Part shown: positions 41,414-53,538 of the stretch, piece by piece
Position numbering within the stretch: the first letter of the stretch is position 1
Layout of the letters: each line of letters starts with the position of its first letter
NCBI GenBank assembly: GCA_038277395.1
Contig: CM076195.1
Span: forward strand, 48,505,366 to 48,569,365
Source of the DNA: Dryocosmus kuriphilus
Taxonomy: Eukaryota > Arthropoda > Insecta > Hymenoptera > Cynipidae
DNA length: 64,000 nt
Reading direction: 5' to 3'
Program-made: the position numbers and the translations under genes
The notes under the pieces: model-generated
What the model was told of the DNA's origin: nothing
Database searches by the model: none
Seen by the model: the letters and a program-made list of their open reading frames with translations, nothing else

Positions 41414-42060
41414 AGGCAGCAAACAAGTGCCACGGAAACGACGGATGGGCTGAAGTCCTACCAATTGTCCTATTAGGTATTCGAGCCGCAATAAAAGACT
41501 GTTTGAATGTAAGCTCCTCAGAATACTCTATGGAACGACACTTCGGTTACCGGGCGAATTTTTTCAATCGAATAGTGAGGAAAGTAATTCCCTTTTTGTA
41601 AAAGACCTTCGAAGGAAAATAACCCGTCTGGAAATAGTTCCAGGGACAAGACATGGGACGAGAAAATCCTTCGTTTTCAAAGAGTTTTCATTTTCGTCAT
41701 TTCCACCCTTCGTCTACATTAGACACAACGCAGTACGAGGCCCACTTCAACCAAACTACGATGGATCATTTGAAGTTATAAAGAGAACTGCAAAATTCTA
41801 CACGGTTTTAATAAACGGAAAAAGAGTCAATGTTTTCATCGAACGATTAAAATCGGCGTTTGTTCTAGAAAAATTGACAGATAACGAAAGCGCAGCTGAT
41901 AAAGAAGCTGTACAACATGACGATGCAGAACTGCGGCAACCTCAGCAAACAGGAGAGCAACCACAGAGAGAAGAGGAGCAGGCTCGCGTAACACACGATC
42001 CGGGAGAAGAGTTCGTTTCCCCGAACGTTCGCAGGCTGGTTTTTAAAATAAGATTCATAT
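41414..42060 (+). pseudogene. Gypsy integrase C-terminal fragment
   Basis: From the MITE edge: KAANKCHGNDGWAEVLPIVL, then LGIRAAIKDCLNVSSSEYSM. This is the helix holding the 'A..E' region after the catalytic core. Then, in shifted frames, RGPLQPNYDGSFEVIKR and KRVNVFIERLK(S)AF, a GPY/F-type C-terminal module, followed by a Gln/Glu-rich tail. Frame changes occur near 41540-41600. This is a different Gypsy lineage from the two other copies. No LTR is recognised downstream. Confidence 0.7.
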
Positions 42061-42121
42061 TCACATTTGTTATTTTCCGTACGCGAACTTCACATACTAT
42101 TCTTGTTTTTTCAAAACGGAT

Positions 42122-42362
42122 TTAAAAATTTAAAAATTTAAAATTTAAAAATGTAATAAGATATTTCAACAGACTTTTAAAGGGTTTAAACGTATTTTCT
42201 AGCACTTTAATGATCTCTTGGAATTCGGAAGATTTTCCAGAGATTTTAGAGGTTTTTGTGGTATTTTTTGTTTTCGAAAAATTTAAAAAGTTTTTGAGGA
42301 AGTTGGGTATATTAAAAAAATTTGAGGGAATTTCAAAGAATTTCAAGGGATTTGACTGTATT
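42122..42362. repeat. Short degenerate minisatellite
   Basis: GAATTTCAAAGAATTTCAAGG-type and TTTAAAAATTT words recur every 10-12 bases, like the arrays at 1-1130 and 51060-53180. Confidence 0.6.
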
Positions 42363-44390
42363 TTATGGAATTGTATAAAAAGTGTATAACGTCGTACGCG
42401 TACGAAATCCTTCTTTACATTTGTTTCACGCCCGCTTTAGGAAGGGATTTTTGAATGATAATTGTGCATTGATGGAACACACACGCGCGCATACACTTAT
42501 TGTATGTAAATAGTGCTAAACGTACGTATTTCCTCCCCCTGCTCTTATAAACAGGGACTCGCAGGACTTGTGAATCGTTGTCGTTTGCAAAGGTATGTCA
42601 AAGGTAAGCGGAAGTTCGGTTACAAATGGTGATAAGAGGGGCTGAAGATACATCGTATTTCACTCTAAGAAAACGGGAGGAGCTTAACATAGGTATTGTC
42701 AAGCCAGAAGAGAAGCAGCAACAGGTTTAATCACATCGGGGTGTGGCAGCCAAGCAAGTAGACCAAGCAGTGAGTTGCAGGCAGCGAGCACAGTGAGCGA
42801 ACGAAAAAATAACTTGAAATCAAGCAAGGCTAGTGGGTTGACCATTGACTCGTTTGACTCTTTGATGCTTCATTCTGCTTTAATATTCATATATGAACTA
42901 ATTTCTTGCAAATCAAAATATCAAAATAACTACTGGATTAACCAATCGGTGTTCTGTCCTATTGCAAAACTCGCTTAAATTCCACACAAGCACAACGTAT
43001 ATGGAGGTAATCTTACCTTAAGTATTATATTAGAGTTCGAAGATACCATATTTTGGGAAAGAAAATTACAAATAAAATAAAATGCCGATTGAGTGGGGCC
43101 GAATATAAAGAATGGAGTATAATCGCTTTTTTATGCTTCATACAAGGTGATTGTGTAAGAAGAAATATTTTTAGAAGGTCCACGCGCCCTGAAATTGAAT
43201 TGCTTTATAGAAAGCTGTTTAAGTGTTCCGTTATCCGGTAAAAAGTCAGTGATTTTCATCAAGCGCGGGCGGGCGCGCGGCGCACATACCGTGGTGAAGA
43301 AAGAGATAGGGAAGTTGAGGAAGCGAGAGCAAACGGGAGAGATCGCGAAGTGCAGAGGAGGCCTCATCTCGGTCTCGGTCCTATTTATAGACATGCTCTC
43401 ACAGCCTCACTCCTGCCACTTCTTGCAGTGTGTCTTTTATAGGTAGGCAATCCTACGCACCACGTATGCATGCATGCTTCGAGGCGCATTGCACATATGC
43501 ACGTGGTACTAGTCAACTGTAGGCAACAGAATCGCTAGAGATATAAATTCGCATAATGTTCTCGAGAACCTCCTCATTACTCGTTTGAATCGGTCGTGTG
43601 CGAGGATTGCATATATATAGTCGTACCGAATTCCGTTTCTACCTGATTATTATTACAGTATCTTACTTTGCTTCTCCATTCTATTGTCTTTCTTCCTTTT
43701 CTCTATACTGGGTAATTTAGATACGTATAAAATGTGCATAACAAACTTTACGCGAAATCCCATTACTATTGTCAAAAGTCCATTCATTGCCATTCATGCC
43801 CATGAAAACCTAAATGAAAACAAATGATCCCTTAGCGATGTGGCCAAAAAGATTTTTTTTCTAAGGAGGAATCATGCTAATTCTAGCCTTATCTGCATCA
43901 ATCCCGATTTATTACATCAATAATACACTTGCACATTACTACATTGATAAAGATATGTACACTGAGCAGAATTTTTGGTTTGGACAGCAAACTGATTTAG
44001 TTTGCTATAGAAGCAATAAAATTATGTAGTCCCAAAAAAATTTCGTCTTTTCAACAAACCTTTTGTTGAACCAGCACAGATTTTAACAACTTTAGTTCCC
44101 CGACTTTTGAAATTTTATTAGTTTGAGACTTTCAAGTTGAAATACTTCTGAAGTCGACTAATAAGGTTTTGATCCTTATACGAATACAATTGAAAGTTCT
44201 AGTTTTATGTAAACTGAATTTCTGGAAAATTTGAAATACATGCTCTTATTTCAATTTTCTGTCCCATTCTTTAACTTCAAATGTATTCCTTTACAAAATT
44301 AAATCTTTTCTATTTGAATTCCTTTTTGTACTTTATAATATTTTTGTGAGCACAAAAAAAATTCCGCCAAATATTGCATTATAACACCAT
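42363..44390. other. Unassigned intergenic DNA, possibly unique
   Basis: The composition is closer to neutral GC between 42480 and 43650, including a GC-rich GGGCGGGCGCGCGG stretch near 43270 and TATA-like words (CTTATAAAC at 42545, CTATTTATAG at 43381). I see no convincing ORF longer than about 90 codons and no known repeat. The rest is AT-rich. If the window has host regulatory DNA, this is a candidate, but nothing proves it. Confidence 0.35.
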
Positions 44391-44770
44391 TAGAGAGATA
44401 AAAAATAAATTATGGATAGCAAAATAGTTTCACATGTGAATGCTTCGAAACCAATGAGCATCGCCAAATATTATTCATAAAATTAAAAATTTTTTAAATC
44501 CTAGAAGACAATGGAGGTAAAAAAAGCCACAATATATTTCACTAGAACCGCATACGCACTATACGCGCTTGATAGTATTCCCGTACTTCCTTATCTCCTT
44601 GAAAATGTAATATAAAAATCAAAAGAGGGTAGGTAGGGATATTAATGACACCATAACCAAAGAACGACTCCCAGGAATAGATTCTAGAGATGAATATTAA
44701 GCGTGAGTGAAATAACAACTTATCCCAAAAGCTGCTTTCTTTTAAATGAAATTACTATATCTGGAAGTGA
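44391..44770 (+). repeat. Diverged direct repeat related to 47800-47900 and 50120-50580
   Basis: The phrases GCAAAATAGTTTCACATGTGAA, ATAGGGATATTAA-type and GAACGACTCCCAGGAAT recur, diverged, at 50130-50580. The following AACTTATCCCA...CTTTCTTTTAAAT block recurs at 47850-47885. This suggests an old local duplication or one repeat in several pieces. Confidence 0.55.
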
Positions 44771-44939
44771 AACACGATAAAGTAATATAGTATTAACATA
44801 TAATTTTCTTCTCGCAAACAACGAAATGATTCAGCGGTTGGGTCTGTCGTGATTTGAAAGAACACTGTTAACTGCAAAATGAAAGAATCCGAGAAAATCG
44901 ACAAAAACGTTTGAAACTTCATTCGTGTATATCGCAGCT

Positions 44940-46177
44940 TCTAGTTCATTTTTACATTCTCATCTCAGTGAGGAGGTATTAGTTTTATGTGAAAACTGAC
45001 TTTCGCGGATTTCATGAAATCTCAACGTTTCGTGACCCCCTGAATCCGAAAAAAAACATTTTTTACGACGGTGTCTTTCTGTCTGTTGTCGTCGTTGTCG
45101 TTGCTGTTGTTTGTTGTTGTTGTTGTTGTTGTTGTTGTCGTCTCTTCCAACGATAACTTTCGAAGGACTAATCGGATTGAATTGCGCTTTGGCATACTTC
45201 TTTAAGGCAAAAAAAGTAAGGACGAGTTCGTTAACCAGCGGCTTTCGACCAGCGGTTATGGTTTCATCCATCAAAAACGGTTTTTACAAATTCAAGAAAT
45301 CCATTTTCCGACTAAACTATGTGAGATACAAAAAAAAAACAGTAGAGAGTAAAATTGTTCAACTCAAAGAGATGTACAAATTTTGTATTAACCATTTTTT
45401 GATAAAATGCACGGTTTTTGTTTTAATCGAGAAAACATTATTAAAAATCAAAAACTCAAATTTCCCGACAAACTATGCAAGATACGAAAAAAATGATAAT
45501 AAATAAAGCTGTTCACCTCAAAAGGATCTATAAATTTTCTCTCTTTCATTTTTTTGTAAAGACGTATATTTTTTGAGTTATTCGCGAAATATGTTATTAA
45601 ATAGAAACAAATCCAATCTTCAGCAAAACTGTGAGAGATAAGAGAAAATATTAACAAGCAGAATTGGTCATCTTAAAAAGATCTACAAATATTTTAAACT
45701 ATTTTTTGATCCAACGCATAGTTTATTTATGAAACGTATAATAGTTATTTTAATAAAAAAATACACCATTATAAAGCTAATAAGAAAGTTATTAAAAGTT
45801 GTTGAAAAATCTTCCTACTAAGGCGCATTCTCATCACGTTTCTCACGCTTACCAGTCGATTAAAGTATATCAAAAACGTGAATTTCTTAATTTTTTATAT
45901 AATGTGGTTGAAAAATGCAATTTTTACATTCTCATCAGAGAAGATATTAGATTTATGTAAAATTTGAGCCTCCCAGTTTTCATCAAATATTCACGTTTTG
46001 AGACTTCCTGAATGAGAAAAAACGGTTTTTACGACGGTGTCTGTCTGTCTGCTGTCGTTTTTGTCGTTGTCGTGTCATCTGTTAACGCGATAACTTTTGA
46101 AAACATATCAGATTGGATTGCGCTTTGGCACACTTCTTCACGGTCCAAAAATAAAGGACGAATTCGTTAACCACCCA
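44940..46177 (-). repeat. K-repeat copies 4 and 5, minus strand
   Basis: The sequence starts with the K 3' end (complement of ...GATGAGAATGTAAAAAT) at 44950. It then runs through the PENTA-like CTGTCTGTTGTCG tract, a (TTG)n microsatellite at 45100-45135 in place of the GAC/AAC array, the ORF block, and at least three ~155-bp subunits to about 45790. A second partial copy begins with the long-variant block (45800-45960) and a further 3' segment (45925-46177). Confidence 0.75.
44960..45274 (-). CDS. Small conserved K-repeat ORF, minus-strand copy
   Basis: The 104-codon frame opens MMDETITAGRKPLVNELVL and keeps LKKYAKAQ, NPISPSKVIVG, then an Asn/Gln tract in place of the Asp/Asn one. It continues through DSGGHETLRFHEIRESQFS, the same C-terminal block as at 4833-5159. 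Two distant copies sharing an open C-terminal block across a length-variable repeat is the main argument for coding. Confidence 0.35.
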   Translation of the reverse strand: MMDETITAGRKPLVNELVLTFFALKKYAKAQFNPISPSKVIVGRDDNNNNNNNNKQQQRQRRQQTERHRRKKCFFSDSGGHETLRFHEIRESQFSHKTNTSSLR

Positions 46178-46370
46178 CATTTAACCCTTGTTTGACACTC
46201 TTCTGTAGAATTAGATACTTGCCAGAGTGGGGTGGTTGCCACCCTGGCGAGAAAATTTGTTACAAAACATAAAGTACTGAATACTTTTACTTAAAGATTT
46301 TTTGAGAACTTATTGAAGGTTCCCTTGAAAGGATAATATAGTTTATATATTTAAATATTAATTTAAACTA
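46178..46370. other. ~190-bp insertion inside a K-repeat
   Basis: The K phrase GTTAACCAGCGG is interrupted: GTTAACCA is followed by unrelated sequence (with GGGTGGTTGCCACCCTGGCG, a small hairpin, near 46230). K resumes with TAGCGGTTATGATTTTATCC at 46371. No TIR or duplication is evident. Confidence 0.5.
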
Positions 46371-46690
46371 GCGGTTATGATTTTATCCATCTAAAACAGT
46401 TTTTACAATATCAAAAAATCCAGTTTCCGGGTAAATTATGTCAGATACGAACAATTTTAATTCTACATATCATTTTAATTCTATTTTTTGGTCAAAATAT
46501 ACAACATGCAGAAAAATATTAAGAAGTAAAATTATTTACCTGAAGATGTACACTTTTGCTTTTGATCATTTCTTTTTTTATGAGACTCATCATTTTACTT
46601 TTAACAATCGAAAACCTGCATTTTGGAAATTTAGAAAAATGTAGAAAATTACAAAAAAAAATTTTACTAATCGACAATAGATTTAAAAGA
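46371..46690 (-). repeat. K-repeat continuation
   Basis: It resumes with the block TTTTATCCATCTAAAAC and a subunit-like stretch to about 46690. It is diverged from the other copies. Confidence 0.5.
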
Positions 46691-46800
46691 AATGAATTGT
46701 CGAGCGCGAAGCGCGAGTGTCCTGATAAGAATGTATTCCTTAAGGCCGATAGAGCCTTAAGTAAAATGTTTTGTTCCCGGTTCGAATCCGGGCCCAGGTA
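46691..46800. repeat. Palindromic GC module joined to a tRNA T-arm-like sequence
   Basis: CGAGCGCGAAGCGCGAG is followed by TGTCCTGATAAGAATGTATTCC (as at 3840), then CCCGGTTCGAATCCGGG, a perfect 5-bp T-arm with a T-loop. No D or anticodon arm precedes it, so it is a SINE-like fragment carrying only a B box. Confidence 0.5.
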
Positions 46801-47149
46801 GATTTTTGCTCGTTTCTCCAAAAAATTATTTAGACCAATAATCAATAATAATTTAACATCAGAAATGAATTATTTAATTATCCTAGTCGATAAAATAACA
46901 CCCATATTTTAAATTCTTACGTAATATTTTACTACGTTAATTTTTTCAATCCAAACGATCGCAATAGCATATACCTCTACTCAAACTACCCATTTCACGA
47001 TTTTGAAAATCCTATGCTATTCCTATTAAATACTCATTAAATACGAATTTTCCAAAGACTAAGAATTATTTTTCAAAAAATACAAATCTTTTATTTGTGT
47101 CAAATAATAACGTGTTTTAGTGTAAGTGAACCTTTTCTAACGATATTTA

Positions 47150-47297
47150 ACTATTCAACACTTTTTAGGGGAACTCTAGGTGAAATCTTACGTAAGAAGG
47201 GGGGGGGGGGGGGGTTCGAGAAATCTTATGTGTCCTTAAAGGGGGGAGGGGATCGAAAATGGTCAAAATCGTCCTTACGTAATTAATGAATGACCCC
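47150..47297. mobile_element. Possible MITE with TTACGTAATTAATGAATGACCCC end
   Basis: The phrase around 47275-47297, together with poly-G (47199-47214), GGGGGGAGGGGATCGAAAATGG and CTTACGTAAGAAGG, is one I have met repeatedly in invertebrate genomic sequence as a short interspersed element. The left boundary is guessed. There is no ORF. Confidence 0.35.
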
Positions 47298-48449
47298 TTA
47301 TAGCCGCTACGGTCTTCTCAAATCACAGCTCTTCGATCTTTGCAGTGTTCTTTGATTATTACGCAATACACATTTTTTTTGCATTAACAATTTTTTAAAA
47401 ACTATTTGCATATTCGGGTAGATCTTTTTTTCCAACGATATAAAAAACTCATTTTTCGATTTTTTGAAGTTAACGGTGTTCTTTAAAATCACGGCAGTGG
47501 TGTCATAACGGTATTCTTGTAGTTTTATAAGCTACCTGATGTTCATTTTTCTTTCGTGATGTTACGTATAAAACAAATGAAAGTCAAGCGACTTCTGAAA
47601 ATGCAAGAACACCGTTATTGCACCCAATCGGTCAGTTGTACTCTAAGATGAAGCAAACATTTTCTCTTCGTAAATAAAGCAATATATTCTGTTTTAATTT
47701 GATAATTTTAATAACATATTTATTTCTAAGTAAAAGTTTATAACTGTAAAACCAATTAAAAAGCAAAATTTAAAAATCTAATTTAACTCTGCAGGGACTG
47801 GACTCTATAAAAGAATATTAATTATGATTGAAATAGCAACTTATCCCAGAACCCTGGTTTCTTTTAAATAAAATAATTATATTTAGAAATGAAATGGAAT
47901 GAATTGCTGTAAGATTACAAAATTATTTTCATTTCGTAAATAAAGTAATAATTTCTGTTTTATTTTAATAATTTTTAATGAAGTGCTTATTCAAAAGTAA
48001 AGCTTTATGACTGTAAAACAATCAAAAATTATTTTATGAATAAGACCCACTAGAATCTGATACCTGCTGAAACATATTTTCATTACGGTAATCAGTTTAC
48101 CCAATAGATATCCTACACACAAATGTATTGTATGATCCCCATTAAAATTAGCCAACCCCCTTAGAAGTTATAAGGGAACAAACAAGAATCAGTACTTACG
48201 ATCGACGCTTCTCGTCGCCTATAGATATATTATAGTATAATTACTTTACTAGCATAGGAACGTTCCTTATAAAGCGATAAGTATATTATGACTATCGCTT
48301 CTTCTGGAAGCCGAACACCGGAGTTCAAATAATCGCGCCTTATACATCGACAGCCAATCGCGGTTAAAAAACTAAAACACTTTCAGCCAATCCCAGGGCT
48401 CGGAGATCACGTCCCATCATATCACATAACTATTACCCATAGTCAAGTC
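47298..48449. other. AT-rich DNA with small diverged repeats
   Basis: A pair of ~100-bp direct repeats (TTCGTAAATAAAG...AGTAAA) lies at about 47668 and 47935. A small inverted pair (GTGTCATAACGGTATTCTTG / GCAAGAACACCGTTATTGCAC) lies at 47503 and 47605. No gene is recognised. Confidence 0.45.
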
Positions 48450-50075
48450 AAACTAGCAGGAATAGCATTAGCTATGATAACCAGTTTCCATCAGGCTGAA
48501 TTTTTGGTTATAGATTCAGTTAAGGGTCTCGAATAATGTGTTATAAGTTTCAAGGGTGGGTCTAGTGTGCGTTTTGCAAAAATGTACAAAAACGAAACGA
48601 AAATCGGTTTTCTTTTCATTTTTTACTAATTATCTCGCTTCCCGTTGATCCCACAGGAAAAAGTTTTAGACAAAAAATATTCAACGAACAATTCTACACA
48701 GGCTCATGTAAATTAAAAATCAAAAGAAATTTTGTAAAAAAAGTTAAACAAAAATAATTGTTTTTGTATTTCTTTCTTTTGCTATAATTTTTGAAATAAT
48801 TGTTGTGTATTATTGAAAATTATCCAAAAACTGTGTATCTGTGTTCTTAGAAAGTAGCCGGAAAGCCGTAGCCGATATTTAAAGTGATGACGTTATAACG
48901 ACGGAAAACCGTCAAAAATATGATCGGCTGTTACACGTCCAGAGGTAAAGCTAGATAGACGTTATTTACGTCATTTTAAAGGTTTTGTCACTTACTTTAA
49001 ATCTGATAAATAAAAAAAATTCATTAATATTTTCACCCATTTTTTTGCAAAATAAAGTTAGCAACTTCAATTTCCGGCATTATTGAGAGAGTCGCATAAA
49101 TTTCGACTAGTAATAGATTTAGCTCTAAAAAATGCTATAAGTTTACATTTAACTCGTTATTAAAAAAGTTAATAGTTTAATAGATAATTAAAGGTTTGCG
49201 TTGACACGTATAACTCGGAAAGTAATCAATATTTTGTAATAAAAATTAGAATACATTAAGAACAAAATACAAGGATTGACCTAATTTTTTTTAGCATTTT
49301 ATAATAATAGCGCGTCAACAGCTACCGCACGCCGATCACGGATTAGCAAGAGAAAGCAATACCACCAATACGAGTGCGGCGTGATGGGGAGTATCGGCTC
49401 CCCACCTCACCGCACGGATATTACTTTCCGAGCTATACGTGTCAACGCAAACCTATAATTATCTATTAAACTATTAACTTTTTTAATAACGAGTTAACGT
49501 AAACTTAAAGCATTTTTTAAGCTAAATCTGTTGCACTAGGAGAAATGTATGCGACTCTCTCAATAACCTCTGGACGTGTAACAGCCGATCGTATTTTTGA
49601 CGGGTTTCCGTCGTTATAGCGTCATCACTTGAAATATCAGCTACGGCTTTCCAGTTACATTTTTAGGACATAGATACACAGTTTGCGGCTAATTTTCAAT
49701 AATACATAACAACTATTTCAAAAAGTTATAGCAGAAGGAAAAAATACAAAAATGTTTTTCTTTGTTTAACTTTTGTACAACAAAAAATTTTAAAAAATTT
49801 TTAATTTACATCAGCTTGTGTAAAATTGTCTAACGAAAATTTTTTGTCTAACACTTTCCTGCGTGATCAGCGGGAAACGAGGTAATTAGCAAAGACTGAA
49901 AAAAAAAACGATTTTCGCTTATTTTTTGTACATTTTTGCAAAACGCACACTAGACCCACCCTCGCAACTTATAACGCATTATTCGAGACCCTCAACTGAA
50001 CCTATAACCAAAAATTCAGCCTCACCGAAAGTTGTTAGCGAAATTTTCTAGTTTGACATGGCTACCAAGATAAAT
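48450..50075. mobile_element. Large foldback element, ~1.6 kb
   Basis: Inverted arms of about 650-770 bp (about 48450-49225 and 49420-50075) share GTCAAACTAG ends, CAGGCTGAATTTTTGG / complement, GACCCACCCT..., and TTACACGTCCAGAGG-type words. The spacer (49226-49419) holds GCTACCGCACGCCGATCACGG and GGGGAGTATCGGCTCCCC, a second small hairpin. Divergence between the arms is visible. No target duplication or superfamily can be assigned, and there is no ORF. Confidence 0.75.
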
Positions 50076-50119
50076 TTTAAGAAGGGATTCAACCAAAAAA
50101 ATGTCAACAAATACGTTGA

Positions 50120-50580
50120 TTATAAATAGCAAAAAAGTTTCACATGCGAAAGCTTTGAAATCAATAGGCGCCACCAAAGAATATTAATGAATATATTAAA
50201 AGAATAAATATTACTTGTTAATATAAATATTAAGATACGATAATATTTTTAATATTAATGTCCAAGAAGTACATAGTCAATGCGTAATTATTGAAAACTT
50301 TCACTTAAAATGCGCACATTTGACGGACCTGTCTTTATAATGGACTTGGAAGGGATTACTTAAATTTTTATACATATAATGTAATAGTGGAGGACAAAAA
50401 AGGAAGAATAGAAAATAGTTAATGACATTACGTAAATATAAAATTGAATGCTTTAAGCCGAAGCAAAGGTAACACGCCGACATTCCTTTAACTCCTTAAA
50501 AATGTGATAGAAAAATCAAGGAGGTTACATAGGGATATTAAAGACACCCTAAGCAAAGAATGACTCCGAGGAATAATTTA
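50120..50580 (+). repeat. Diverged copy of the 44.4-kb repeat
   Basis: It matches 44405-44690 in the same orientation, with an extra segment in the middle (about 50200-50470). Confidence 0.5.
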
Positions 50581-50838
50581 ATTTATTAAGGCCATTTCAT
50601 ACTTGCCCGATTCCTGTCTTGCCGACATTTTTTTTTTTTTTTGTAATAATAATTAAAAATTAATTTCATAGTGTTTAATTACACTCAATGTAGACACAAA
50701 ATGAGGGATCAGTTGAAAATTTGGGAAACTGAATGAAGGGAACTATGGATTAAATGTTATGGAAAGTCGTTTTTTATAATCAAATGCAATTTATTATCCT
50801 TATGTCTAGACAAAATCTAAGCTAATACTCGCCTCCCT
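50581..50838. other. AT-rich spacer
   Basis: It contains a T-run (50630-50643) and no ORF. Nothing is recognised. Confidence 0.5.
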
Positions 50839-50846
50839 TTTAGCGA

Positions 50847-53530
50847 CAGTGTTTGACAGTAATGCGTTACTTGGAACGCGGAACGTTACATTTTTTTAGT
50901 AACGATAACGGTAACGCGTTACTGTACACTGAACGTCATCAGCCTTATGAAAAAATATTGTACGAAATTCAGTATAGGCCTACCTATAATGATTTTCCCA
51001 TAATGAGTATCTTATCAATTTTTCGCGATTCTAAAAAAATCATTATATAAAAACTATTTCAAGGGATTTCACATGATATCCCAGATTTTAAAGAATTTTA
51101 TAGGATTAAAAAAAATTTTTTAATGCGCCCAAGGATTTCAACGAATTTCGTGGAATTCCAGAGAATTTGCACGAATTTTGAACGATGCCGTCAAATTTCT
51201 AAAAAATTTTAAGTTATTTGAAAAGATTTCAAAGAATTTCATGAACTTTCAACAATTCCAACAGATTTCAAAGAATTTTTACATATATCCAAAGATTTGG
51301 AGGGATTTTAGGATATTTCAAGGAATTTCACAAGGATCGAATGATTTTATTGAAGCTACAAGGATTTCAAACACTTCAAGGAATATCAAAGATTTGTACT
51401 CATTTCATTAGATTTTCACGATCTCCAGACATTGAAAAAATACATGATTTTTTAAAGACTTAAACATATTTTAAGACATTCCCAAGAATTTTAGGATTTC
51501 AATTTTTTTTAATTTTGTATAATTTTGAAAAATTTTAAGAAATTTTAAGATTTCGAGGAATTTTTAAGCTTTTAAAGATTTTATTGAATCTCCATTAACT
51601 TCAACGCTCTCAATAAATTTCAAATGACTTATGCATATTTTGATCAATTTTAACTATATCCAAACATTTCAGGAAATTTTAACAGATTTCAACAAATTAC
51701 TAACGAACTTTAAGGAATAAATTTAATTTAATTTTTAAGGATTTTACAAGCTTCGGACATCTCTAGAGATAATGTTGATGGAAGTAAAAAATTTCCTAAA
51801 TTTTTAAAGACTTTAATTCATTTTCAAAAAATTTCGCAAGATTTATAGGATTTTATAGAACCTTCAAGTATTTCAAAATTTTTAGGATATTTCAACATTT
51901 TCAAGGTGTTACAAAAAATTTGTAAGATTTAAAGAGATCTTAGATGATTTTAATGGATTTCTCGCAAACTTTAAGGGATATACATATTAAATTTTATTTC
52001 AAGGGATTTCTACGAATTTCAACGATTTGAAATATTTTAGGTTATTTTGAAAGAATTTCACAAGATTCGAGGAATTTTATAGGATCTTAAGGGATTTTAG
52101 GAGATTTCGAAGATTTCAAGTGATGTGAAAAACATAAGAAATTTTAACAATTTTTAATGAATTTAAGTTACTTTAAAAGATACCGAAAATTTTAAGAGAT
52201 TAAAACATGAAGGAATTTCAAAGTATTTCAAAAGAGTTAAGTAGTTTTGTAGGACCTCAAATGTGTTCTAAGAAATTTCTAAGCTTTTAAGGGACTTATA
52301 GAGATCTTAAGGAATAAATTGAGTTTATTTTATTTTAAAGAGATTACATATGATTTATACTTATTTCAATGAATGTTTACAATCTCCAAAGATCTCAAGG
52401 AATTTAAAGTTATTTCAATGAAAGTCTAGAGAACTATAGGAAATACATTAAATTTTATTTTAATATGTTTCTTCGGATTTCAAAACTTTCTCGAGATATT
52501 AAAAATTTAAAGAAATGTCAAACGATCTTAAAGAATTTAAGTTACTTTAAAGGGTTAAAAATAATATCAGTATATTTAAAAAATTGCAAGGAATTTATTG
52601 TCTAAAGTTGTGCAGAGATTCGTTGAAATTCCTTGAAAATTTTGAAATTCTTTGGAATCTTTTAAAATAATTTAAAACCTTTAAAAATTTTGCAACTTTT
52701 AAAATTCAAACATTTATTCCCTAAAGTTCTGTAGAACTACCCTAAAATTTCTCAAAATCCCTTCAAATCTTAGGAAATATTTCAAACTTCTTTGAAATCC
52801 TTGTAAATTGTTATAATTTCCTGAAATTCTATTATCATTTCAATAGATTTCAAAAATTTCAAGAGATATAAACAATTTAAACAAGTATATAATTTTTTTA
52901 GAAAATTTAATTTATTTTAAAAGATTAAAAACGTTTTCAAGAGGTTTAAAAGATTTCAAAGAATTTTAAAGGATTCCATAAGACTTAAAGGATTTTCTAT
53001 TACCTCCAACTATTTCAAAGATTTTAGAGTATTTAAAAATTTTAAGGGATTTTAAGATATTTTAGAGGATTTCAGCGGATTTCTAGAATTAAAATAAGTC
53101 AAGGAATTAAAAACGGCTTAACACATTTCAAAAGGTTTCTACGGATTTTAACAAAAATATGAAAAATACTTAATCTGAATGATGACATTTTAGAAAACTA
53201 GATTTATTAAAAGAAATAGAAATTCTTTGCAAAGCTAGTGGCTTATAATTATCAATAGTGTAAAATGAAAAGAGTTTACTGACTGTTAAAGGGGACCTCT
53301 TTATTATTTTACGCTATTCAAAACATAATTGTGAACTTTTAAATCACTTTAAATTCAAAAAACAAACTGTCCATACCTTTTGGGAATTTAAAATGATGTA
53401 TTAACATACTTTTAAAGTAACGTCAAAGTAACGCGTTACTTTTCTTAAGTAACGGTAACGGTAACGCATTACAAATTTTTAGGAAGTAACGATAACGCGT
53501 TACTTTTGACTGGTAACGTGTCAAACGCTG
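50847..53530. mobile_element. Non-autonomous hAT-type element filled with minisatellite
   Basis: The ends CAGTGTTTGACAGTAATGCG and complement of CAGCGTTTGACACGTTACC are flanked by a perfect 8-bp duplication TTTAGCGA (50839-50846 and 53531-53538). Subterminal blocks on both sides are rich in GTAACGCGTTAC and GTAACGATAACG words. The interior, 51060-53180, is a degenerate array of GATTTCAAAGAATTT-type words of about 10-12 bp. There is no transposase. Confidence 0.9.
51060..53180. repeat. Degenerate minisatellite inside the hAT-type element
   Basis: Words such as AAGGATTTC, AAGAATTTT, GATTTCAA and TTTTAAGGG recur about once per helical turn for 2.1 kb. Near 52600-52850 the strand of the purine/pyrimidine words flips (GAAATTCCTTG-type), which implies an internal inversion or a back-to-back array. 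There is no ORF. Confidence 0.85.
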
Positions 53531-53538
53531 TTTAGCGA

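Noticed and set aside
46760..46800. tRNA gene
   Set aside because: Only a T-arm is present; no D arm, anticodon arm or acceptor stem can be folded.
51060..53180. CRISPR-like array
   Set aside because: The repeat unit is only 10-12 bp, degenerate and without unique spacers, and lies inside a eukaryotic transposon.
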